64,000 bases of DNA, taken from positions 181,251 to 245,250 of the forward strand of contig NZ_UFSM01000003.1 of NCBI RefSeq assembly GCF_900445235.1. The letters are read 5' to 3'. Positions 36,720 through 46,254 of this stretch are shown piece by piece (within the stretch, counting starts at the first letter, position 1; each line of letters begins with the position of its first letter). Both the position numbers and the translations under genes were made by a program. Below the pieces are notes generated by a model. That model worked only from the letters and a program-made list of their open reading frames with translations, was not told the origin of the DNA and searched no databases. Source of the DNA: Aminobacter aminovorans (GTDB taxonomy: Bacteria > Pseudomonadota > Alphaproteobacteria > Rhizobiales > Rhizobiaceae).

Positions 36720-37559
36720 ATGTCCGGTTTCGCCCTTACCATCGTGCTGGTGGCAGCCTTGCTGCATGCGAGCTGGAACGCGGTCGTCAAGGCGGCGACG
36801 GACCGCGCCGTCGTCCTGGCAGCGGTGTCCGCCACGCATGCCGCGCTCGGGCTCGTGCTGGTGTGCTTCGCCACGCCGCCGTCGCAAGCGAGCTGGATCT
36901 ACATCTTCCTGTCGACGGTCATCCACTACGGCTACTACGTCTTCCTGTTCCAGTCCTATCGCCTGGGCGACTTGAGCCAGGTCTACCCTATTGCCCGGGG
37001 CCTGGCGCCGGCGCTTGTCGCCTTCGGCGCTTATGTGATGATCGGCGAAACACTGCCGCCGCTCGGCTGGGTCGGGCTTGGCGCGATCACCTTCGGCATC
37101 GCCTTCCTTGCCTTCCAGCGGGGTGCGGCCCATGCCGATCCGCGGGCGGTCGGTGCCGCCGCCATCAACGGCGTGCTGATCGCGTCCTATTCGGTCATCG
37201 ACGGTATCGGCGTGCGCCTGTCCGACAGCCCGTTCGGCTATATGGGCTGGCTGTTCCTGCTGGAATTTCCGGTCACGCTATTCGTGCTGTTCCGGCGACG
37301 CGGAACGACCCACACCATCGACCGCAAGACCATCATGCTAGGTCTCGTCGGCGGCCTGGGCGCGGTCTCCGCCTATGGCCTCGTCATCTACGCCAAGACC
37401 ATCGCGCCCTTGGGCGCGGTTTCGGCCGTGCGTGAATCGAGCGTCATCATCGCGGCCCTGATCGGCCTGTTCATTTTCGGCGAGCGACCCTGGCAGGCCC
37501 GCATCGTTTCGGCCGCCATCGTTGCCGGCGGCGTTGTTGCGCTCGCCTTCTCGGGCTGA
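36720..37559 (+). CDS. EamA/DMT-family membrane transporter
   Basis: A 279-residue inner-membrane protein with about ten hydrophobic spans arranged as two repeated EamA halves, the second beginning near residue 145. It shows HASWNAVVKAATDRA near the start, LSQVYPIARGLAPALVAFGAYVMIGE at the end of the first half, and APLGAVSAVRESSVIIAALIGLFIFGE at the end of the second. Members export or import amino acids and similar metabolites. It lies between the phnY remnant and the AEP transporter, so a role in the phosphonate island is possible but unproven. Confidence 0.87.
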   Translation: MSGFALTIVLVAALLHASWNAVVKAATDRAVVLAAVSATHAALGLVLVCFATPPSQASWIYIFLSTVIHYGYYVFLFQSYRLGDLSQVYPIARGLAPALVAFGAYVMIGETLPPLGWVGLGAITFGIAFLAFQRGAAHADPRAVGAAAINGVLIASYSVIDGIGVRLSDSPFGYMGWLFLLEFPVTLFVLFRRRGTTHTIDRKTIMLGLVGGLGAVSAYGLVIYAKTIAPLGAVSAVRESSVIIAALIGLFIFGERPWQARIVSAAIVAGGVVALAFSG

Positions 37560-37822
37560 CAGTTCGGCAAATTTCGCTTCTCGGCACAAAAAATGGCAGC
37601 GATGCACACGCACGCGGCAGCCTTGTCACATGCCTGTCGCAACCCTGTGCATCGCATAAGCTCAGCCTACCAGATCATAAAAAGAATAGATTTTACTTAT
37701 TGAACGCCCGTTCCCACTATCGACCATGGACGAGGCGCAAAACGGGCACAGCTGAAAACGCGACCCGACAAGACCTCTCCCAATCAGAACGTGCCTAAGC
37801 GATTCAAATGGGAGCCAATTCA

Positions 37823-38845
37823 ATGAACCAGAAGAAAACCTTCGCGCTTGCCGCCTTTGCGGCGATGCTGATGTCATCGGCGGCCTGGGCGGAGACCGAG
37901 CTTACGGTCTACACCGCCATCGAGGCGGAAGACCTCAAGCGTTATGCCGAGACGTTCAACCAGGACCATCCCGACATCAAGCTGAACTTCATCCGCGACT
38001 CGACCGGCGTCATCACCGCCAAGCTGCTCGCCGAGAAGGACAACCCGCAGGCCGACGTTGTCTGGGGCCTCGCCGCCACTTCGCTTCTGGTACTCAAGTC
38101 CGAGGGCATGCTGGAAGCCTATGCGCCCAAGGGCGCCGACCAGCTGAAGCCCAATTTCGTCGACAGCGACAGCCCACCAAGCTGGGTCGGCATGGATGCT
38201 TGGGCGGCTTCGATCTGCTTCAACACCGTCGAAGGCCAGAAGCTTGGCCTGACCGCGCCGAAGAGCTGGAAGGACCTCACCAAGGCCGAATACAAGGGCC
38301 ATGTGGTGATGCCGAACCCCGCGTCATCAGGCACCGGCTATCTCGATGTATCGAGCTGGCTGCAGCTGTTCGGCGAGAAGGACGGCTGGACCTATATGGA
38401 CGGCCTGCACCAGAACGTTGCCGCCTACACACATTCCGGCTCAAAGCCGTGCAAGATGGCGGCTGCAGGTGAAACCGTGATCGGCATCTCCTTCGAGTTC
38501 CGCGCCGCCAAGTCGAAGGCTGAAGGTGCGCCCATCGACATCATCATCCCCGAGGAAGGTATCGGCTGGGACATGGAAGCCTCGGCAATCGTTGCCGGCA
38601 CGTCCAAGGAAGAAGCTGCCAAGACCCTGCTCGACTGGTCGGTCTCGAAGAAGGCCAACGAGATGTACAATGTCGGCTATGCGGTCGTCGCCATGCCCGG
38701 CGTCGCCAAGCCGGTGCAGCACCTGCCTGCCGACATCGAAGCCAGGATGATCAAGAACGACTTCGAATGGGCGGCCAACAACCGCAACACCATCCTCGAG
38801 GAATGGACCAAGCGCTACGACTCGAAGTCCGAGCCGAAGAGCTGA
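37823..38845 (+). CDS. aepX: 2-aminoethylphosphonate ABC transporter substrate-binding protein
   Basis: A 340-residue periplasmic binding protein of the iron/AEP class. A signal peptide runs over residues 1-23, ending SSAAWA, and the mature protein begins ETELTVYTAIEAEDLKRYAETF. The AADVVWGLAATSLL-type region and NPASSGTGYLDVSSWLQLFG match AEP-binding proteins of AepXVW systems. The ATG at 37823 is chosen because GGGAG lies ten bases before it; an ATG at 37808 is also possible. It precedes its ATPase and fused permease. The 260-base upstream gap contains AT-rich DNA suitable for a promoter. Confidence 0.9.
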   Translation: MNQKKTFALAAFAAMLMSSAAWAETELTVYTAIEAEDLKRYAETFNQDHPDIKLNFIRDSTGVITAKLLAEKDNPQADVVWGLAATSLLVLKSEGMLEAYAPKGADQLKPNFVDSDSPPSWVGMDAWAASICFNTVEGQKLGLTAPKSWKDLTKAEYKGHVVMPNPASSGTGYLDVSSWLQLFGEKDGWTYMDGLHQNVAAYTHSGSKPCKMAAAGETVIGISFEFRAAKSKAEGAPIDIIIPEEGIGWDMEASAIVAGTSKEEAAKTLLDWSVSKKANEMYNVGYAVVAMPGVAKPVQHLPADIEARMIKNDFEWAANNRNTILEEWTKRYDSKSEPKS

Positions 38846-38974
38846 CCTTCAGCCAGCCTCGACATGCGGGCGTCGCCTCGTGCTGCGCCCGCACCCTTGC
38901 CCCCAAGCCGGATGGTTACGATGAGACACGAAACCCTCGCCGGGCAGCCGCGAATTCCGACTGAAGTGAGCGCC

Positions 38975-40078
38975 ATGACCGCCGTCAGCCAGAACGTGAA
39001 GCCAGCCTATCTCAAGATCGCAAACGTCTGGAAAGCCTTCGGCGATTTCCATGCGTTGAAGGACATATCGCTCGACATCAGCGAGGGTGAGTTCGTCTGC
39101 TTCCTAGGCCCCTCGGGCTGCGGCAAGACCACACTCCTACGGGCGATTGCCGGCCTCGACCTGCAGACCCGCGGCTCGATCCGGCAGGGCGGGCGCGACG
39201 TCTCGACCCTGCCACCGTCGCAGCGCGACTACGGCATCGTCTTCCAGTCCTACGCGCTGTTCCCCAACCTGACGATCGCCAGGAACATCGCCTTCGGCCT
39301 CGAAAACACCAAGCGCCCGCGCGCCGAGATCGAAGCCCGCGTCACCGAACTGCTCAAGCTCGTAGGCCTGCCCGAGCAGGGCAACAAGTACCCGGCCCAG
39401 CTTTCCGGCGGCCAGCAGCAACGCATTGCTCTTGCCCGCGCCATTGCCATTTCGCCCGGCCTGCTGCTGCTTGACGAGCCGCTGTCGGCACTCGACGCCA
39501 AGGTGCGCACCCATCTGCGCCACGAGATCAAGGAGCTTCAACGCAAGCTCGGCGTCACCACCATCATGGTCACCCACGACCAGGAGGAGGCGCTGTCGAT
39601 GGCCGACCGCATCGTGGTGATGAACCACGGCGTCATCGAACAGATCGGCACGCCGACCGAGATTTACCGCCACCCGGCGACTCTCTTCGTCGCCGACTTC
39701 ATCGGCGAGGCCAACAAGTTCGAGGCCAGGGCGTCGAACAACGCCGTCGGCATCGGCGCGGCGAGCTTCAGCTGCGCTGCCCATGATTTCGACGACGGTA
39801 CGCCGGTCATCGCCGCGATCCGGCCGGAAGACGTCATCCCCCACGCCAGCGGCTCGCTCGCCAACGGGGCCGCCAACGCCATCGACGTCACCATCAGCGA
39901 GATGGAATTTCTGGGTTCTTTCTGGCGCACCCGGCTGCACGGCCACGCGCTCGGCAACGAAACATTGATTGCCGATTTTTCGACCAATGCCGCGCGCCGC
40001 CTGTCGCTGGTGCAAGGCGTGGCGCTGACCGTCGAACTGCCAGCCGAGCGGCTGCTGATCTATCCCAGGGGCGCCTGA
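38975..40078 (+). CDS. aepV: 2-aminoethylphosphonate ABC transporter ATPase
   Basis: A 367-residue ATPase of the PotA/FbpC class with Walker A GPSGCGKTT near residue 46, signature LSGGQQQR, Walker B LLLLDEPLSALD, and a C-terminal TOBE region from about 245. The ATG at 38975 begins the conserved part; in-frame ATGs at 38921 and earlier would add a non-conserved leader. Its stop is one base before the start of the permease gene. Confidence 0.92.
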   Translation: MTAVSQNVKPAYLKIANVWKAFGDFHALKDISLDISEGEFVCFLGPSGCGKTTLLRAIAGLDLQTRGSIRQGGRDVSTLPPSQRDYGIVFQSYALFPNLTIARNIAFGLENTKRPRAEIEARVTELLKLVGLPEQGNKYPAQLSGGQQQRIALARAIAISPGLLLLDEPLSALDAKVRTHLRHEIKELQRKLGVTTIMVTHDQEEALSMADRIVVMNHGVIEQIGTPTEIYRHPATLFVADFIGEANKFEARASNNAVGIGAASFSCAAHDFDDGTPVIAAIRPEDVIPHASGSLANGAANAIDVTISEMEFLGSFWRTRLHGHALGNETLIADFSTNAARRLSLVQGVALTVELPAERLLIYPRGA

Positions 40079-40079
40079 C

Positions 40080-42092
40080 ATGGCAATGGCAATCGACTCT
40101 GCCCTTCCCGTCGGCCGCAGCCTCCGCCTCAGGCTCGACCGCGACGAGCTGATCAAGCGCGGCCTGATGTTGGTGATCGCGCTCTACCTGCTGGTTGCGC
40201 TGGCCGCACCCTTGGCGATCATGCTGTCCAAGTCGTTCTCGACCTACAGCTTCAACCTCGCCAACTTCGAGTTCCAGCTCAGCGACAAGGACGGCAACTG
40301 GGGCGAACCCGTCACCGCAGCTGCGCTAAACGAGAGGCTCGATGCGGTGCCGCCAGCAAAACTCGCTACCAACTCGGACGGGCGACTGCAGGCGACGAGC
40401 TTCTTCCCCGACTTCAGCTTTCGCAGCCCAGTCAAATACAAGATCCGCGGCACAACATCAGACGCCACCTATCTCGTCGGCCTCAACCCACAGTCCGGCA
40501 CCGAGTGGCAAGAGTTCACCTCCAATGACTTCCGCCGCGTGATGTTGCGGCCGTCACGGGCGCTCGGCCTCGAAAACTACACCGCCTACTTCTCGACGCC
40601 GACGCTGTTCCGCTCGATCGAGAACTCAGTCTTCATCGCGCTCGTCAGCACGATCATTACCGTCGGGCTCGCTTTCGGTTTCGCCTATGCGCTGAACCGC
40701 AGCTGCATGCGTTTCAAGGATGTGTTCAAGCTCGTTGCCATGGTGCCGATCCTGGTGCCGTCGCTGCTGCCCGGCATCGCCCTGATCTACCTGTTCGGCA
40801 ACCAGGGCCTGCTCAAGGACCTGCTGATGGGGGCCTCGATCTACGGTCCGCTCGGCATCGTCGTCGGCTCGATCTTCTTCGCCTTCCCCCATGCGATGAT
40901 CATCATTTCGACCGCACTCGCCATCTCCGACCAGCGCCACTACGAAGCGGCCGAGTCGCTCCGGGCGAGCCGCTGGCGGACCTTCTGGACCGTCACCATT
41001 CCCGGCGCGCGCTACGGCCTGATCTCGGCGGCCTTCGTCGTCTTCACGCTCGTCATCACCGATTTCGGCCTGCCCAAGGTGATCGGCGGCCAGTACAACG
41101 TACTTGCCGTCGACATCTACAAGCAGGTCATCGGCCAGCAGAACTTCGAAATGGGCGCGGTCGTCTCGGTGATCCTGCTCGTGCCGGCCATCGCCGCATT
41201 CATCGTCGACCGCATGGTGACGAAGAAGCAGGTGGCGCTGCTGTCGGCACGCTCGGTGCCCTACCAGCCCAAGCCAAACCGCGGCTTCGACACGCTTTGC
41301 CTCGCCTGGTGTTCGCTGATCGCCGTCTTCATCCTCGGCATCATGGCGACCAGCCAGTTCGCAGCACTGGTCAAGCTCTGGCCCTACGATCTCAGCCTTG
41401 GCCTCAAGCATTTCGCCTTCGACCGCATGGACGGCGGCGGCTGGGGTTCCTACTACAATTCGATCCGGCTGGCGGCACTGACGGCTGTCATCGGCACGGT
41501 CATCATCTTCGTCGGCGCCTATATGGTCGAGAAGACCGACGGCTTCCGCACCGGCCGCACGGCATTCCAGTTCCTCGCCATGCTACCCATGGCAGTGCCG
41601 GGCATGGTTCTGGGCCTTGCCTACATCTTCTTCTTCAACGACCCGGCAAACCCGCTGCACGCCATCTACGGCACTATGACCATCCTGGTTGTCTGCACCA
41701 TCACCCACTTCTACACGGTGGGGCACCTGACGGCGCTGACGGCGCTGAAGCAGATCGACCAGGAGTTCGAGCCGGTGGCGGCCTCGCTCAAGCAGCCATT
41801 CTACAAGCTGTTTGCCCGCGTCACCGTGCCGGTCTGCCTGCCGGCCATCCTCGACATCTCGATCTACATTTTCGTCAACGCCATGACGACGGTATCGGCG
41901 GTGGTGTTCCTCTATTCCAAGGACACGACGCTGGCATCAGTGGCGGTGCTGAACATGGACGACGCCGGCGACGTGGCGCCAGCGGCTGCGATGGCGATGA
42001 TGATCTTCTACACCAACGCCATAGCGCGTCTGATCCACCTGCTCCTGTCACGCGTGCTGATCAAACGCACCCAGGCTTGGCGGATGCGCTGA
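40080..42092 (+). CDS. aepW: 2-aminoethylphosphonate ABC transporter, fused double permease
   Basis: A 670-residue inner-membrane protein made of two permease halves, each with a coupling loop: AAESLRASRWRTFWTVTIPGARYG near residue 295 and VAASLKQPFYKLFARVTVPVCLPA near 563. After the first membrane span (about residues 22-45) comes a soluble insertion of about 110 residues (SFNLANFEFQLSDKDGNWGEP onward), as in other FbpB-like fused AEP permeases. With AepX and AepV it forms a complete uptake system feeding PhnW. Confidence 0.92.
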   Translation: MAMAIDSALPVGRSLRLRLDRDELIKRGLMLVIALYLLVALAAPLAIMLSKSFSTYSFNLANFEFQLSDKDGNWGEPVTAAALNERLDAVPPAKLATNSDGRLQATSFFPDFSFRSPVKYKIRGTTSDATYLVGLNPQSGTEWQEFTSNDFRRVMLRPSRALGLENYTAYFSTPTLFRSIENSVFIALVSTIITVGLAFGFAYALNRSCMRFKDVFKLVAMVPILVPSLLPGIALIYLFGNQGLLKDLLMGASIYGPLGIVVGSIFFAFPHAMIIISTALAISDQRHYEAAESLRASRWRTFWTVTIPGARYGLISAAFVVFTLVITDFGLPKVIGGQYNVLAVDIYKQVIGQQNFEMGAVVSVILLVPAIAAFIVDRMVTKKQVALLSARSVPYQPKPNRGFDTLCLAWCSLIAVFILGIMATSQFAALVKLWPYDLSLGLKHFAFDRMDGGGWGSYYNSIRLAALTAVIGTVIIFVGAYMVEKTDGFRTGRTAFQFLAMLPMAVPGMVLGLAYIFFFNDPANPLHAIYGTMTILVVCTITHFYTVGHLTALTALKQIDQEFEPVAASLKQPFYKLFARVTVPVCLPAILDISIYIFVNAMTTVSAVVFLYSKDTTLASVAVLNMDDAGDVAPAAAMAMMIFYTNAIARLIHLLLSRVLIKRTQAWRMR

Positions 42093-42095
42093 CGT

Positions 42096-42731
42096 TCAGC
42101 CTTTGGCGCGATCCGGATGCGCTTTGGCGAAGGCCCCGAGGCCTTCGCAGCGGGCGGAAATCTCCAGCAGCCGCTTCAGGCCCGAAATATCGACGTTCCA
42201 GCGCCGGGCATTGTAGACCTGCGGCACCAGGCAGATGTCGGCCATGGTTGGGCTGTCGCCATGGCAGAAGGCGCCCGTAGCCGGGTGGTCGAGCAGCCGT
42301 TCGAAAGCGGCCATGCCGTCGCCGATGAACTTCTGCATCCAGGCGTCGCGCGCCGCCTCGCCGTCAGGGATCAGCCGCATCAGCTCCGCGATCACGCCGG
42401 TGTTGCAGACGGCATGGATCTCCATGGCGATGGCATAGGACAGCTGGCGTACCCGCTGGCGACCTAGCGGATCGGACGGCAGAAACCCCGCGTGGCGGGT
42501 TTCGTCGAGATACTCGATGATCGCCAGCGACTGGGTGAAGACGTGGCCATCGATGTCGAGCACCGGCACCAGCCCTTGCGGATTGCGCGCCAGATGCTCC
42601 GGCGCCTTCTGCGCTTTGCCCAGCAAGTCGACCGATACCGGCCGATAGGCTTCGCCGAGCATGCTGAGCGCGATGCGAACACGGTAGCTCGCAGACGAGC
42701 GCCAGTAGTCGAACAGGACGGTCTCGCTCAT
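42096..42731 (-). CDS. maiA: Maleylacetoacetate isomerase (zeta-class GST)
   Basis: A 211-residue glutathione-dependent isomerase that turns maleylacetoacetate into fumarylacetoacetate in tyrosine breakdown. The zeta-class signature region is DYWRSSASYRVRIALSM (residues 8-24; most members have SSCS), followed by GLVPVLDIDGHVFTQSLAIIEYLDET and a helical C-terminal domain with CHGDSPTMADICLVPQVYNARRW. It starts 5 bases after fahA and converges on aepW with only 3 bases between the stops. Confidence 0.93.
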   Translation of the reverse strand: MSETVLFDYWRSSASYRVRIALSMLGEAYRPVSVDLLGKAQKAPEHLARNPQGLVPVLDIDGHVFTQSLAIIEYLDETRHAGFLPSDPLGRQRVRQLSYAIAMEIHAVCNTGVIAELMRLIPDGEAARDAWMQKFIGDGMAAFERLLDHPATGAFCHGDSPTMADICLVPQVYNARRWNVDISGLKRLLEISARCEGLGAFAKAHPDRAKG

Positions 42732-42736
42732 CGGGC

Positions 42737-43753
42737 TCAGGCCTTTTCGTATTTCGTCACGGTCTGCTCGATAGCGCCGAAGATCGAGTGGCCTGTCTTG
42801 TCATGCATCTCGATGCGGACCTGGTCGCCGAACTTCAGGAACGGGGTCTGGGCGACGCCCTGCTCTATGGTCTCGATAGTGCGGATTTCCGCGATGCAGG
42901 AATAGCCCGCGCCACCGTCGCCGATCGGCTTGCCCGGTCCGCCGTCGAGCTTGTTCGACACCGTGCCCGAACCGATGATGGTTCCCGCAACCAGAGGCCG
43001 GGTCTTGGCGGCATGCGCCACCAGCTGGCCGAAATCGAAGGTCATGTCTGTCCCGGCATCGGCGCGGCCGAACGGCTTGCCGTTGATGCTGGCGAGCAGC
43101 GGCAGGTGCAGTTTGCCGTCGCGCCAGGCGTCGCCGAGTTCATCGGGCGAAACAGCGACCGGCGAGAACGCCGTCGACGGCTTGGACTGGAAGAAGCCAA
43201 AGCCCTTGGCGAGTTCGGCCGGGATCAGGCCGCGCAGCGACACGTCGTTGACCAGCATGACAAGCCGGATGGCATCGCGCGCCTCTTCAGCCGAAGCGCC
43301 CATCGGCACGTCGTCGACGATGACCGCCACCTCGCCCTCGAGGTCGATGCCCCAGGCTTCGTCGGCCATGACGATCGGATCGCGCGGCCCTAGGAAGGTG
43401 TCCGAGCCGCCCTGATACATCAAGGGGTCGGTCCAGAAGCTGTCGGGCATCTCGGCGCCACGCGCCTTCCTGACCAGCTCGACGTGGTTCACATAGGCCG
43501 AACCGTCGGCCCATTGATAGGCGCGCGGCAAAGGCGACGTCGCATCGTGCTCGTGAAAGCGCATGGTCGGCTGTGAACCCGTTTCGATGCCCTCGGCAAC
43601 AGTGGCGAGGCGCGGGCCGACATGGGCCCAGTCGTCAAGCGCGGCCTGCAGCGTGCGGGCGATGTGACCGACCTCCGAGCAGCGGGTCAAATCCCTGGAG
43701 ACCACGACCAGGCGACCGTCGCGGGTGGAGTCCTTCAGCGTGGCAAGTTTCAT
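42737..43753 (-). CDS. fahA: Fumarylacetoacetase (FAH family)
   Basis: A 338-residue hydrolase that cleaves fumarylacetoacetate to fumarate and acetoacetate. The FAH-fold metal site is visible as WGIDLEGEVAVIVDDVPMG near residue 190, and RPLVAGTIIGSGTVSNK is the conserved active-site loop near 270. The start MKLATLKDSTRDGRLVVVS at 43753 is the usual one for the bacterial short form; a longer frame reaches 43798. It lies between hmgA and maiA in one operon. Confidence 0.9.
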   Translation of the reverse strand: MKLATLKDSTRDGRLVVVSRDLTRCSEVGHIARTLQAALDDWAHVGPRLATVAEGIETGSQPTMRFHEHDATSPLPRAYQWADGSAYVNHVELVRKARGAEMPDSFWTDPLMYQGGSDTFLGPRDPIVMADEAWGIDLEGEVAVIVDDVPMGASAEEARDAIRLVMLVNDVSLRGLIPAELAKGFGFFQSKPSTAFSPVAVSPDELGDAWRDGKLHLPLLASINGKPFGRADAGTDMTFDFGQLVAHAAKTRPLVAGTIIGSGTVSNKLDGGPGKPIGDGGAGYSCIAEIRTIETIEQGVAQTPFLKFGDQVRIEMHDKTGHSIFGAIEQTVTKYEKA

Positions 43754-43772
43754 GACGTCCTCACTTGATGCT

Positions 43773-45122
43773 TCACTTGATACCGGGCGTACCGTCAAAC
43801 TTGCGCTCGAGCCCGTCCCAGCAATCGATGTAGTTGTCCTGCAGCGTTTCCAGCTCGGCAGCGAATTTCGTCAGCTGCTGGGGGTACCGCGTCTCGAACA
43901 TGAAGGCCATCGTGTGGTCGAGCTTGACCGGCTTGAGCTCGCCGTTCGACGCCTTCTCGAAGCCCATGGCGTCGGGCCCGTGCGGCAGCATCATGTTGTG
44001 CAGGCTCATGCCGCCCGGTACGAACCCCTCTTCCTTGGCGTCATACTGGCCGTAGATCAGGCCCATGAACTCGCTCATGATGTTGCGGTGGTACCAGGGC
44101 GGACGGAAGCTGTGCTCGGCCACCAGCCAGCGCGGCGGGAAGATGACGAAGTCGACATTGGCCGTGCCCGCTTCTTCGGTCGGCGCGGTCAGCACGGTGA
44201 AGATCGACGGGTCGGGATGGTCGAACAGGATCGCGCCGACCGGCGAGAAGGTCCTGAGGTCGTATTTGAACGGGGCGTAGTTGCCATGCCAGGCGACGAC
44301 GTCGAGCGGCGAATGGCCGATCTCGGTGACGTGGAACTTGCCGCACCACTTGATCAGCACGCGGCATGGCGTTTCCTTGTCTTCATAGGCTGCCATTGGC
44401 GTCTTGAAGTCGCGCGGATTGGCAAGGCAATTGGCACCGATCGGGCCACGATCTGGCAGCGTGAACTTGGCGCCGTAGTTTTCGCAAATGTAGCCGCGCC
44501 GCAGCTCGCCGTCGCCGATGCGCGACACCTTGAACATCATGCCGCGCGGGACCAGGCAGATCTCCGAAGGCTCGACGTCGATGATGCCCATTTCGGTGAA
44601 GATGCGGATCGATCCGACTTCCGGCACGATCAGGAGCTCGCCATCGGCGTTGAAGAAATAGTCGTCGACCATGTCGTCGTTGAAGGCATAGACATGCGCC
44701 GCCATGCCGACCTGGGTCATCGCATCGCCCGCCGTCGTCATGGTGCGGATGCCCTGGATGAAGGTGAGCTTCTCCTTGGGCTGCGGCAGCGGCCCCCAGC
44801 GCAATTGGCCGAGCGCCAGCGAATGATCGTTAAGGCAAGGCGCTGTCTTCCAATGCGGATAGCTCGCTGCCGAAAAGCGCTTGGTGTGCCGGACACTGGG
44901 TCGGATACGATAGAGCCAGGACCGTTCGTTGGTCCCGCGGGGGGCGGTGAACGGCGAGCCTGACAGCTGCTCTGCATAGAGCCCGTAATTGCACTTCTGC
45001 GGGCTGTTCTGGCCCTGCGGCAGCGCACCTGGCAACGCCTCGGTCTCGAAGTCATTGCCGAAGCCCGGCATGTAGCCGGCAGCCGTGGCGGTCGTCGTCT
45101 GTGCGATGGCCTTGTCCAGCAT
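43773..45122 (-). CDS. hmgA: Homogentisate 1,2-dioxygenase
   Basis: A 449-residue non-haem iron enzyme that opens the homogentisate ring to maleylacetoacetate. It opens [25 protein letters not shown]. The iron-ligand region near the C-terminus includes [21 protein letters not shown] and the [11 protein letters not shown] segment. The start at 45122 follows GGGAGG on the coding strand. It is the first gene of the hmgA-fahA-maiA operon and diverges from a MarR-family regulator across an operator-like inverted repeat. Confidence 0.95.
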   Translation of the reverse strand: MLDKAIAQTTTATAAGYMPGFGNDFETEALPGALPQGQNSPQKCNYGLYAEQLSGSPFTAPRGTNERSWLYRIRPSVRHTKRFSAASYPHWKTAPCLNDHSLALGQLRWGPLPQPKEKLTFIQGIRTMTTAGDAMTQVGMAAHVYAFNDDMVDDYFFNADGELLIVPEVGSIRIFTEMGIIDVEPSEICLVPRGMMFKVSRIGDGELRRGYICENYGAKFTLPDRGPIGANCLANPRDFKTPMAAYEDKETPCRVLIKWCGKFHVTEIGHSPLDVVAWHGNYAPFKYDLRTFSPVGAILFDHPDPSIFTVLTAPTEEAGTANVDFVIFPPRWLVAEHSFRPPWYHRNIMSEFMGLIYGQYDAKEEGFVPGGMSLHNMMLPHGPDAMGFEKASNGELKPVKLDHTMAFMFETRYPQQLTKFAAELETLQDNYIDCWDGLERKFDGTPGIK

Positions 45123-45160
45123 GTCTTGAACCTCCCTGGCGGACGTGAGAACGTCGAGAT

Positions 45161-45176
45161 GGTTGCAAGTGTAACC
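45161..45176. promoter_or_regulatory. Probable MarR operator between hmgA and its regulator
   Basis: GGTTGCAAGTGTAACC is an imperfect palindrome (six of eight pairs, plus one G-T pair) centred in the 83-base gap between the divergent hmgA and MarR genes. A further TTGTAACTATC follows. This is the expected place for a repressor to control both genes. Confidence 0.5.
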
Positions 45177-45205
45177 ATTGATTTTGTAACTATCAAAGGC
45201 CTGAT

Positions 45206-45760
45206 ATGCCCGAAGCATTCGACCTGGAGAGCTTCCTGCCCTACCGGCTGAACCGGGCCGCGGAGCTGATCAGCCTGAGCTTTTCCAGGGAGTACAAGCA
45301 GCGTTTCCAGATGACGCGGCCGGAGTGGCGCGCGCTCGCCGCCTTGGGCAGCGTCGGTCGCATGACCGCGACCGAAATTGGCACGCATTCCAACATGCAC
45401 AAGACCAAGGTCAGCCGTGCCGTGGCAGCCCTCGAGGAACGACGCTGGCTGAAACGCCGCGAAAACGAGGCCGACCGCCGCGTCGAGCACCTCGAACTGA
45501 CCGCAGCCGGACAGAAGGCCTATCGCGAGATTGCCGACCTCGCCCGTACCTACCAGCAAACACTCGACAGGGCGCTCCGGTCCCGGTGCCATCGGGCGCA
45601 TCGAGGCCGGATTGGCGGATGTCGAGCAGGCACTGCTGAACCGACCACGCAAGCGCGGCTGACTACCCGATCGGCAGCGGTCCGAACTGCTTCAGCGTCG
45701 TCAGAACGATCGCGGTCTTCACATGCTGCACGGAATCATGCGGCAACAGCACCTCGTTGA
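45206..45760 (+). CDS. MarR-family regulator of the homogentisate operon, C-terminal frameshift
   Basis: A MarR-type winged-helix regulator: [73 protein letters not shown]. From residue about 124 the frame turns Arg-rich and unnatural, running to 45760. One base less near 45575-45580 restores [25 protein letters not shown] and a stop at 45660-45662, exactly abutting the convergent Lrp gene's stop. So the gene carries a one-base insertion, or the sequence has an error there. The lost part is the C-terminal dimerisation helix. The inferred role is repression of hmgA-fahA-maiA. Confidence 0.82.
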   Translation: MPEAFDLESFLPYRLNRAAELISLSFSREYKQRFQMTRPEWRALAALGSVGRMTATEIGTHSNMHKTKVSRAVAALEERRWLKRRENEADRRVEHLELTAAGQKAYREIADLARTYQQTLDRALRSRCHRAHRGRIGGCRAGTAEPTTQARLTTRSAAVRTASASSERSRSSHAARNHAATAPR

Positions 45761-46130
45761 CGAAACGTGACAGGTCCGACAGGCCGCGCACAACAACCTT
45801 GATGTGGTAGTCCATCTCGCCTGTCAGCGAATAAGCCTCGAGCACCTCAGGCAAATCGTTGACCAGTCGGGCAAAACGCTGGGCGTTGTCGCGGTTGTGG
45901 GTGGCCAGTGTCACCGAGATCACCACTAAGAGCTCGAGACCCAGCAGCTCGCGGTCGAGCATCGCCTGGTAACCCCGGATGAAACCCTCCGCCTCCAGCC
46001 GGGCGCGTCTTCGCGAGCACTGCGAAGCCGAAAGCGCGATCTTTTCCGACAGCTCGTTGTTGGTCAGCCTGCCGTCGATCTGCAGCGCACGCAGGATCTT
46101 GAGGTCGAACTGGTCAAGCGTCTCATTCAT
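45663..46130 (-). CDS. Lrp/AsnC-family regulator beside hppD
   Basis: A 155-residue Lrp-type regulator with an N-terminal helix-turn-helix (LDQFDLKILRALQIDGRLTNNELSEKIALSASQCSRRRARLEAEGFI) and a C-terminal RAM effector domain (VVISVTLATH, YSLTGEMDYHIKVVV). The start at 46130 follows GAGGAG by nine bases; an ATG at 46151 is the alternative. It diverges from hppD, and an ATGCAA/TTGCAT inverted repeat lies between them. The ligand is probably an aromatic amino acid or its keto acid (inference). Confidence 0.9.
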   Translation of the reverse strand: MNETLDQFDLKILRALQIDGRLTNNELSEKIALSASQCSRRRARLEAEGFIRGYQAMLDRELLGLELLVVISVTLATHNRDNAQRFARLVNDLPEVLEAYSLTGEMDYHIKVVVRGLSDLSRFVNEVLLPHDSVQHVKTAIVLTTLKQFGPLPIG

Positions 46131-46189
46131 TGCATCAAACTCCTCATCCATGCACGCCTTACGCATAAAACGACCCATACGAGGCCAGA

Positions 46190-46206
46190 ATGCAAGCACA
46201 TTGCAT
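46190..46206. promoter_or_regulatory. Inverted repeat between the Lrp gene and hppD
   Basis: ATGCAAGCACATTGCAT is a perfect 6-bp inverted repeat with a five-base centre. The motif CATTGCATC also recurs, followed by AAA at 46129 and GAA at 46199. Lrp proteins typically bind several such sites; this lies 49 bases before hppD. Confidence 0.5.
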
Positions 46207-46254
46207 CGAATGGGGAGCACAATATGCACTACCGAGTTTTGAGGAGGAATTTCG

